A stretch of 18,815 bases of DNA from an uncultured Prevotella sp. (GTDB lineage Bacteria > Bacteroidota > Bacteroidia > Bacteroidales > Bacteroidaceae): positions 1-18,815 of the forward strand of contig CABVDL010000050.1 of NCBI GenBank assembly GCA_902497035.1, given 5' to 3'. Positions 13,675-18,815 of this stretch are shown one piece after another. The notes under the pieces are model-generated. The model was not told the origin of the DNA. It ran no database searches and saw only the letters and a program-made list of their open reading frames with translations. Both the position numbers and the translations under genes were made by a program. The stretch's first letter is position 1, and every line of letters begins with the position of its first letter.

Positions 13675-15291
13675 TTATTCTGCTATCAATCGGAGGGCCT
13701 GCTGGATGGTTTTATTCTGCTCGTTCATAATTTGGAAATACTCGCTCATATCCCACACGTCGCGGGCTATGAGCGCCTTGAGCTGAAGGCGGAGATAAGG
13801 CAGCGTGGCCTTGAGCTCGGCGTCGTCACGGGGCGTTATCTTCAGCTTCCTGCCCTCGGCCAGGATGGCATCGACGAGCGTCTGCGGCACCTCATAGCGG
13901 GCCATATACGACGCAAAGTCGGGATACCGGCGTCTCAGCTCGCTGCGGTGGCTGTCCATGAACTTCAGGTCCTGCTCCATCACCACGTTCTTCGCGACAA
14001 GGTTGCGGTGGAACGTGGTGAATTGCGTTGTGTCGAGCGGCACGAAATAGTCGGGCATGATGCCGCCCCCGCCATACACCGTGCGGTGCTTGCGCAGGGT
14101 ATAGTATTTCAGAGAGTCGGCAAAGTGGATGCTGTCGGCACTGTAGAACTCGCCGTGCCGGTAGCGCTGGTCGAGGTCCATGGAATAGTCTTTCTTGTCG
14201 CCCTTCTTGTAAGGCTTCTGTATGCAGCGGCCCGACGGCGTGTAGTAGTGGGCGATGGTGAGGCGCATCATCGAGCCGTCATCAAACTCTACGGGACGCT
14301 GTACGAGTCCCTTGCCAAACGTGCGGCGGCCGACGACGAGGCCGCGGTCCTGGTCCTGGATGGCGCCCGTCACGATCTCGGCGGCTGAGGCCGTGAACTC
14401 ATTGACAAGCACCACCACCCTGCCCTCGCGCAGCGAGCCGCCGTCCTGGGCATGGTACTCCTGCCGCGGAAACTTGCGGCCCTCGGTATAGACGATGAGG
14501 TCGCGGGGCTGCAGAAACTCGTTGGCTATCTGTACGGCCGCCTGGAGATAGCCGCCGCCGTTGTCCTGAAGGTCCAGGATGAGGTCGCGCATGCCCTTGG
14601 CGCGCAGCTCGCCGACGGCCCTCATAAACTCCTCGTAGGTGGTGGCTCCGAAGCCGCCGATGCGGATGTAGCCCACCTGCGGCCTGATGAGGTAGTAGCC
14701 GTCGATGGTCTTCACGGGTATCTTGTCGCGCGTGACGTTGAACGTGAGCCTGTCGCCAATGCCCCGCCTGACGACGGTGAGCCTCACCCTCGTGCCCTTG
14801 GGACCGCGCAGGCGGCGCATGATCTCGTCGCGCGACATTTTCACGCCCGCTATGGCCGTATCGTTGACCGCGACGATGCGGTCGCCGGCGAGGATGCCCG
14901 CACGCTCTGAGGGGCCCTTGAGGATGGTCTGGATGACGAGCAGCGTGTCCTCCTGCATATTGAACTGCACGCCGATGCCGTCGAAGGAGCCGTTGAGCGA
15001 CTCGTTCATCGCCTTGGTCTCCTTGGCCGTGGTGTATGACGAGTGGGGGTCGAGCTTCTCTATCATACCGCGGATGCCGTCCTCCACGAGACGGTTCTCA
15101 TCGACCGTATCGACGTAGAGGTTGCTGATGGCAAGCTCGGCTATCTGGAGCTTGCGCAGCGGACTGTTCTTACCAAGGTTGATGTGCATCTGCGCCGTGG
15201 CCGGAAGAGCCGCCAACAGCAACAGACAAGCAACGGCAAGACCGGCGCGAAGGCGCAGTCCTGCCGTGTGTGAAATAGCGTTTTTGTTCAT
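13675..15291 (-). CDS. S41 C-terminal processing protease (Ctp/Prc family)
   Basis: The 538-residue exported protease cleaves C-terminal regions of periplasmic or envelope proteins with a Ser-Lys dyad. An N-terminal signal (hydrophobic AGLAVACLLLLAALPATAQ, 16-34) directs export. A PDZ domain spans about 97-190 (DGIGVQF, GPSERAGILAGDRIVAVND, MRRLRGPKGTRVRLTV). The catalytic core follows, with VGYIRIGGFG, DLILDLQDNGGGYLQAAVQ, the nucleophile region NEFTASAAEI (S302) and TFGKGLVQ (K327). The C-terminal extension, about 170 residues after the dyad, is usual for Bacteroidetes members. The ATG is 27 bp after the parE stop, so it is the last gene of a GNAT-like/parE/S41 operon. Its substrates are unknown. 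Confidence 0.95.
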   Translation of the reverse strand: MNKNAISHTAGLRLRAGLAVACLLLLAALPATAQMHINLGKNSPLRKLQIAELAISNLYVDTVDENRLVEDGIRGMIEKLDPHSSYTTAKETKAMNESLNGSFDGIGVQFNMQEDTLLVIQTILKGPSERAGILAGDRIVAVNDTAIAGVKMSRDEIMRRLRGPKGTRVRLTVVRRGIGDRLTFNVTRDKIPVKTIDGYYLIRPQVGYIRIGGFGATTYEEFMRAVGELRAKGMRDLILDLQDNGGGYLQAAVQIANEFLQPRDLIVYTEGRKFPRQEYHAQDGGSLREGRVVVLVNEFTASAAEIVTGAIQDQDRGLVVGRRTFGKGLVQRPVEFDDGSMMRLTIAHYYTPSGRCIQKPYKKGDKKDYSMDLDQRYRHGEFYSADSIHFADSLKYYTLRKHRTVYGGGGIMPDYFVPLDTTQFTTFHRNLVAKNVVMEQDLKFMDSHRSELRRRYPDFASYMARYEVPQTLVDAILAEGRKLKITPRDDAELKATLPYLRLQLKALIARDVWDMSEYFQIMNEQNKTIQQALRLIAE

Positions 15292-15318
15292 ATCAGATTT
15301 GTTCTCTCTTGTCTTGTC

Positions 15319-17274
15319 TCAGGCTTCGCCGTCAAGGGTCTCGTCCTCGGGCAGGTCCTCCTCTATGACGAGGTTGTCGATGATGAAATTCTGACGTTCC
15401 ATCGTGTTTTTGCCCATGTAGTATTCGAGGAGCTTCTGCACCTGGTCGTTCTTGTGGAGCGTCACCTGCTCGAGCCGCATGTCGGGCCCGATGAAATGGA
15501 CGAATTCGTCGGGTGATATCTCCCCGAGCCCCTTGAAGCGCGTTATCTCCGGGTCGGGCCCGAGGTCCCTGATGGCGCTGACGCGCTCCTCGTCGGTATA
15601 GCAGTAGCGCGTGATGAAGTCACTTTTCCGCTCTCCGCCGCTGAGCTTGGCGTCGGCCTCGGCCACCACCTTCTTGCTCTTGATCTTGGAGCGGCGGTTG
15701 CGCACGCGGAAGAGCGGCGTCTGCAGCACATAGACATGGCCCTTCTTGATGAGCTCGGGGTAGAACTGCAGGAAGAACGTGATGAGCAGCAGTCGGATGT
15801 GCATGCCATCGACGTCGGCGTCGGTGGCCACGATGACTTTGTTGTAGCGCAGGTCGTCGAGCCCGTCCTCTATGTTGAGGGCCGACTGCAGCAGGTTGAA
15901 CTCCTCGTTCTCATAGACCACCTTCTTGGTCAGGCCGTAGGAGTTGAGGGGCTTGCCGCGCAGCGAGAACACGGCCTGCGTGTTGACGTCGCGGCTCTTG
16001 GTGATGCTGCCGCTGGCCGAGTCGCCCTCTGTGATGAAGATTGACGACTCCTCCTTGCGCGCGTCCTTGACGTCGCAGAAATGAATGCGGCAGTCGCGCA
16101 GCTTGCGGTTGTGCAGGCTGGCCTTCTTGGCACGCTCGCGGGCGAGCTTCGTCACGCCGGCCATGGCCTTGCGCTCACGCTCGCTCTCCTTGATTTTGCT
16201 TTCCAGCACGTCGGCCACGTCGTCCTTATGGATGTGGAGGTAGTTGTCGACCTCGCGCTTGACGAAGTCGCCTATGTACTTGTTGATGGTCTCGCCGCCC
16301 GGCTCCATGAGCGTGGAGCCGAGCTTGATCTTGGTCTGCGACTCAAACACCGGCTCCTCGACGTTGATGGCGATGGCCGCCACGATGCCGTTGCGTATGT
16401 CGGTGTATTCGTAGTTTTTGTCGTAGTATTCCTTGATGGTCTTGGCGATGTGCTCCTTGAAGGCGCTCTGGTGGGTACCGCCCTGCGTGGTGTGCTGTCC
16501 GTTGACGAAGCTGTAGTATTCCTCACCGTACTGGTTGGTGTGGGTGAAGGCCACCTCGATGTCGTCGCCCTTGATGTGGACGATGGGATAGAGCGGGTCG
16601 GTGGTCATGTTGTCAACGAGCAGGTCCTGCAGCCCGTTGCGGCTCTTGATGCGCCGTCCGTTGTACATGATGGTCAGGCCCGTGTTGAGGTAGGTGTAGT
16701 TGCGCAGCATGTTTTCCACGATTTCATCGTGGAAGGAGTAGTTCTTGAACAGCGTGCTGTCTGGCTCGAAGAAGATGTAGGTGCCGTTCTCGTCCGGCGT
16801 CTCCGTCGTCTGGTCGTCCTTGAGTATGCCCTTCTCGAACTTCAGCGCACGCACCCTGCCCTCGCGGTAGCTCCTCACCTCGAAGTGAGCGCTGAGGGCG
16901 TTGACGGCCTTCACGCCGACGCCGTTGAGGCCCACGCTCTTCTTGAAGGCCTTGGAGTCGTACTTTCCGCCGGTGTTGAGCACCGACACGGCCTCGACGA
17001 GCTTGCCCTGAGGTATGCCGCGGCCGTAGTCGCGCACGCTGACGCGCAGGCTGTCGGTGATGTCTATCTCCAGCCGGTCGCCGGCGTGCATCTTGAACTC
17101 GTCGATGGAGTTGTCGATGACTTCCTTGAGCAGCACGTAGATGCCGTCCTCGGGCAGCGAGCCGTCGCCCAATCGGCCGATATACATGCCGGGGCGCGTG
17201 CGGATGTGCTCCATGTCGCTCAGGTGGCGTATGTTGTCGTCAGTGTATTGTGCGGTCTGTACTTCTTCGGTCAT
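15319..17274 (-). CDS. parE: DNA topoisomerase IV subunit B (ParE)
   Basis: ParE is the ATPase subunit of topoisomerase IV, which with ParC decatenates daughter chromosomes. The 651 residues are full length. The GHKL ATP site shows EVIDNSIDEF (51-60), DYGRGIP (82-88) and the lid GLNGVGVKAVNAL (115-127). The transducer lysine motif is QTKIKLGS (313-320). The TOPRIM domain has EGDSASGS (416-423) and DADVDGMHIR (485-494). The form EGDSASGS instead of the gyrase EGDSAGG, with SLRGKPLNSYGLTKK after it, points to ParE rather than GyrB in this phylum. No parC lies in the window. The start is 9 bp after the stop of the upstream gene, so expression probably depends on the promoter at 18509-18479. Confidence 0.95.
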   Translation of the reverse strand: MTEEVQTAQYTDDNIRHLSDMEHIRTRPGMYIGRLGDGSLPEDGIYVLLKEVIDNSIDEFKMHAGDRLEIDITDSLRVSVRDYGRGIPQGKLVEAVSVLNTGGKYDSKAFKKSVGLNGVGVKAVNALSAHFEVRSYREGRVRALKFEKGILKDDQTTETPDENGTYIFFEPDSTLFKNYSFHDEIVENMLRNYTYLNTGLTIMYNGRRIKSRNGLQDLLVDNMTTDPLYPIVHIKGDDIEVAFTHTNQYGEEYYSFVNGQHTTQGGTHQSAFKEHIAKTIKEYYDKNYEYTDIRNGIVAAIAINVEEPVFESQTKIKLGSTLMEPGGETINKYIGDFVKREVDNYLHIHKDDVADVLESKIKESERERKAMAGVTKLARERAKKASLHNRKLRDCRIHFCDVKDARKEESSIFITEGDSASGSITKSRDVNTQAVFSLRGKPLNSYGLTKKVVYENEEFNLLQSALNIEDGLDDLRYNKVIVATDADVDGMHIRLLLITFFLQFYPELIKKGHVYVLQTPLFRVRNRRSKIKSKKVVAEADAKLSGGERKSDFITRYCYTDEERVSAIRDLGPDPEITRFKGLGEISPDEFVHFIGPDMRLEQVTLHKNDQVQKLLEYYMGKNTMERQNFIIDNLVIEEDLPEDETLDGEA

Positions 17275-17283
17275 TGCGGTAAG

Positions 17284-18438
17284 TTATTTCTCGGTTGGGT
17301 CAATAGTCTTGCGGTAGCAGCGGCGGCGCTTGTGGTTGATGTGCTCCAGCGAGCTCCACTGTCCCTGCACGCCGTTGTTGTTCTCCATCTCCACGTTGGT
17401 CTCTCCCCATTTGAAGCCGTAGTCGATGTAGCGCGGGATGAGGTCGGCAAAGAGCAACGCGTTGGCTCCCTTGGTGCGGTATTCGGGCAGGAAGCCTACG
17501 AGCAGCAGATCGACTCCCTCGCTCTTGTGGGCCTTCAGGGCGCGCAGCACGTGCCACCAGCCGAAGGGCAGCAGACGGCCGCGGCGGCACTTCTGCATGG
17601 CGCGGGCCATGGAGGGCATGCTGATGCCCACGCCGGCGATGGCGTTGTCCTTGTTGCCATCGACAATGACCGTAATGAGGTTGAGGTCGAGCATCGGCAT
17701 GTACGACTTGACGTACTGGTCAATCTGCCGGTCGGTGAGCTCCACATAGCCGTAGAGGTCCTTGTAGGTATCGTTGATGACGTGGAACACCTGGTGGGCG
17801 AAGCCGTTCTTGATGTCTTCCTTGGTCACCTTCCTCACGTGCAGGTTGTAGCGCTTCTCGATGAGGGCGGCAAGCTTCTGGAACTTGTCGGGCACGGCGT
17901 CTGGCACGGGCAGGTAGTATTCCACGTAGTCGTTGTCCTTGACCCATCCACCGAGCCTCTCCATGTGCTCGGGATAGTAGGGATAGTTGTAGATGGTGGG
18001 CATGGTGCCGAGCTTGTCGAAGCCCATGATGAGCATGCCCTCGGGGTCGAGGTCGGTGAAGCCGAGCGGCCCCACCATGGCGGTCATGCCCTTGCTGCGT
18101 CCCCACTGTCCGACGGCGTCGAAGAGGGCGCGGCTCACCTCGATGTCATCAATGAAGTCGAGCCAGCCGAAGCGTACGTCCTTCTTCTGCCAGCGCTCGT
18201 TGGCACGGTGGTTGATGATGGCAGCCACGCGGCCCGCGATTTTCCCGTCCTTGTAGGCGAGGAAATACTCTGCCTCGCAGAAGTCGAACGCCACGTTGCG
18301 GTCACGGCGCAGCGTATTCATCTCATCAATGAACAGGGCTGGGGCGTCGTAGGGGTTGCCTTGGTAGAGGTCGTAATGAAAATCGATGAAGCGCCTGAGC
18401 GCTCTCTTGCTTTCAACACGCCGAATTTCTATTGCCAT
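17284..18438 (-). CDS. Conserved GNAT-fold-like protein of unknown function
   Basis: The 384-residue protein resembles a conserved Bacteroidetes family usually named N-acetyltransferase-like. I recognise the family type but not a function. The N-terminal half has MAIEIRRVESKRALRRF, YFLAYKDGKIAGRVAAIINH and GPLGFTDLDPEGMLIMGFD. The C-terminal half holds LPEYRTKGANALLFADL (317-333), similar to the acetyl-CoA binding motif A of GNAT enzymes (YRxKGxxxxL). A second GNAT-like half is thus possible. The ATG at 18438 is preferred over the one at 18477 because the predicted promoter at 18509-18479 would start transcription near or inside that longer form, and because MAIEIRRV looks like the natural N terminus. 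The stop is only 9 bp from parE, which it precedes in the operon. No substrate can be named. Confidence 0.75.
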   Translation of the reverse strand: MAIEIRRVESKRALRRFIDFHYDLYQGNPYDAPALFIDEMNTLRRDRNVAFDFCEAEYFLAYKDGKIAGRVAAIINHRANERWQKKDVRFGWLDFIDDIEVSRALFDAVGQWGRSKGMTAMVGPLGFTDLDPEGMLIMGFDKLGTMPTIYNYPYYPEHMERLGGWVKDNDYVEYYLPVPDAVPDKFQKLAALIEKRYNLHVRKVTKEDIKNGFAHQVFHVINDTYKDLYGYVELTDRQIDQYVKSYMPMLDLNLITVIVDGNKDNAIAGVGISMPSMARAMQKCRRGRLLPFGWWHVLRALKAHKSEGVDLLLVGFLPEYRTKGANALLFADLIPRYIDYGFKWGETNVEMENNNGVQGQWSSLEHINHKRRRCYRKTIDPTEK

Positions 18439-18478
18439 AATTGCAAAGTTGGATATTTCCTTAAACAAGTTAATCATG

Positions 18479-18509
18479 CAAAGTTAATAAACTTATGCAA
18501 GAAAGCAAA
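18479..18509 (-). promoter_or_regulatory. Bacteroidetes-type promoter for the GNAT-like/parE/S41 operon
   Basis: On the minus strand TTTG (18509-18506), a 19-bp spacer and TAACTTTG (18486-18479) match the phylum consensus exactly. The predicted start near 18472-18474 gives a leader of about 35 nt to the ATG at 18438. Confidence 0.75.
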
Positions 18510-18621
18510 GGAATAATGCGCCAAATTGTCGGCGCGGCCAAAAAATCCGCCATCTGCGCGCAAGATGCCCATAGCATGAAAGCGACAAAAACAGCATGAG
18601 GTATGTTTTGGTTTTAGTGTA

Positions 18622-18815
18622 GTGGCCGGCCTGGTGCCGGCCACCAGCCCTTGGAAAGACCTTTCCTCCACGCCAGCGAGAGTTCCTCACGCGGATAACG
18701 CAGATCTTGCAGATGACAGTCTCTGCGCTATCAGCGAAATCAGCGTGAGCAAAAAAATATGATTGCGCAGATGAGGACAGGCACGCATCACCGGCGGACG
18801 GTGGCCGGCACCAGG
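18622..18815. repeat. Element with 16-bp inverted ends and internal hairpins, reaching the window edge
   Basis: cctggtgccggccacc (18630-18645) is perfectly inverted as ggtggccggcaccagg (18800-18815), the last bases of the window. The left end also forms its own hairpin, gtggccggc-ctggt-gccggccac (18622-18644). Inside, 18686-18705 pairs with 18730-18749 at 16 of 20 positions, capped by gcaga/tctgc (18709-18713 and 18722-18726). It has degenerate direct repeats of the kind atcagcg-aaatcagcg (18730-18746). No reading frame of note is present. The build suits a dispersed non-coding repeat or a miniature mobile element, but the right end is cut off. Confidence 0.6.

Noticed and set aside
16081..18516. 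811-codon open frame on the plus strand
   Set aside because: It runs opposite parE and the GNAT-like gene, which have unmistakable motifs. Its composition is skewed to V, H, L and A, as expected from antisense of GC-rich genes.
1..18815. Complete mobile island or phage
   Set aside because: No transposase, integrase, phage or conjugation gene was seen; gene content is core housekeeping and envelope functions.

Overview
The window looks like chromosomal DNA from a GC-rich member of the Bacteroidales, most likely Prevotellaceae. This rests on protein families typical of the group: a NigD-like lipoprotein, an S46 dipeptidyl-peptidase, a fused SpmA/SpmB protein, a YbeY without the usual third metal-binding histidine, and a ParE with the motif EGDSASGS. 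It also rests on promoters of the Bacteroidetes type (TTTG, then about 19-20 bp, then TAnnTTTG) and on weak or absent Shine-Dalgarno sequences. The species cannot be named from sequence alone.

Layout. Bases 1-700 hold no convincing gene. They carry a long branched inverted repeat (133-258) and two sets of 22-bp direct repeats (461-605). Bases 701-2662 (minus strand) form a compact housekeeping operon, ruvB-coaD-ybeY. From 2841 (plus) comes a secreted NigD-like lipoprotein. It is followed by an ECF sigma factor (3632-4198) whose stop codon overlaps the start of a 428-residue membrane protein (4195-5481). That protein appears to join an anti-sigma-like cytoplasmic segment, one transmembrane helix, a repeat-containing periplasmic linker and an outer-membrane beta-barrel. 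At 5511-6998 (minus) lies a polyprenyl-phosphate sugar phosphotransferase that starts surface glycan synthesis. It diverges from a plus-strand operon at 7264-13566: SpmA/SpmB fusion, Wzx-like flippase, MATE transporter and DPP7-type S46 peptidase. A strong hairpin (13619-13655) separates this from the last minus-strand operon (18438 to 13675): GNAT-like protein, parE and a secreted S41 protease. The right edge (18622-18815) is a second repeat-like, gene-free element with 16-bp perfect inverted ends.

How the parts fit. Most genes are housekeeping (Holliday junction migration, CoA synthesis, rRNA processing, chromosome decatenation) or envelope functions (glycan initiation and flipping, efflux, periplasmic proteolysis). 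The most unusual system is the sigma factor plus its trans-envelope barrel partner, a possible direct outer-membrane-to-cytoplasm signalling device. No phage, insertion sequence with a transposase, CRISPR array, tRNA or rRNA was seen.
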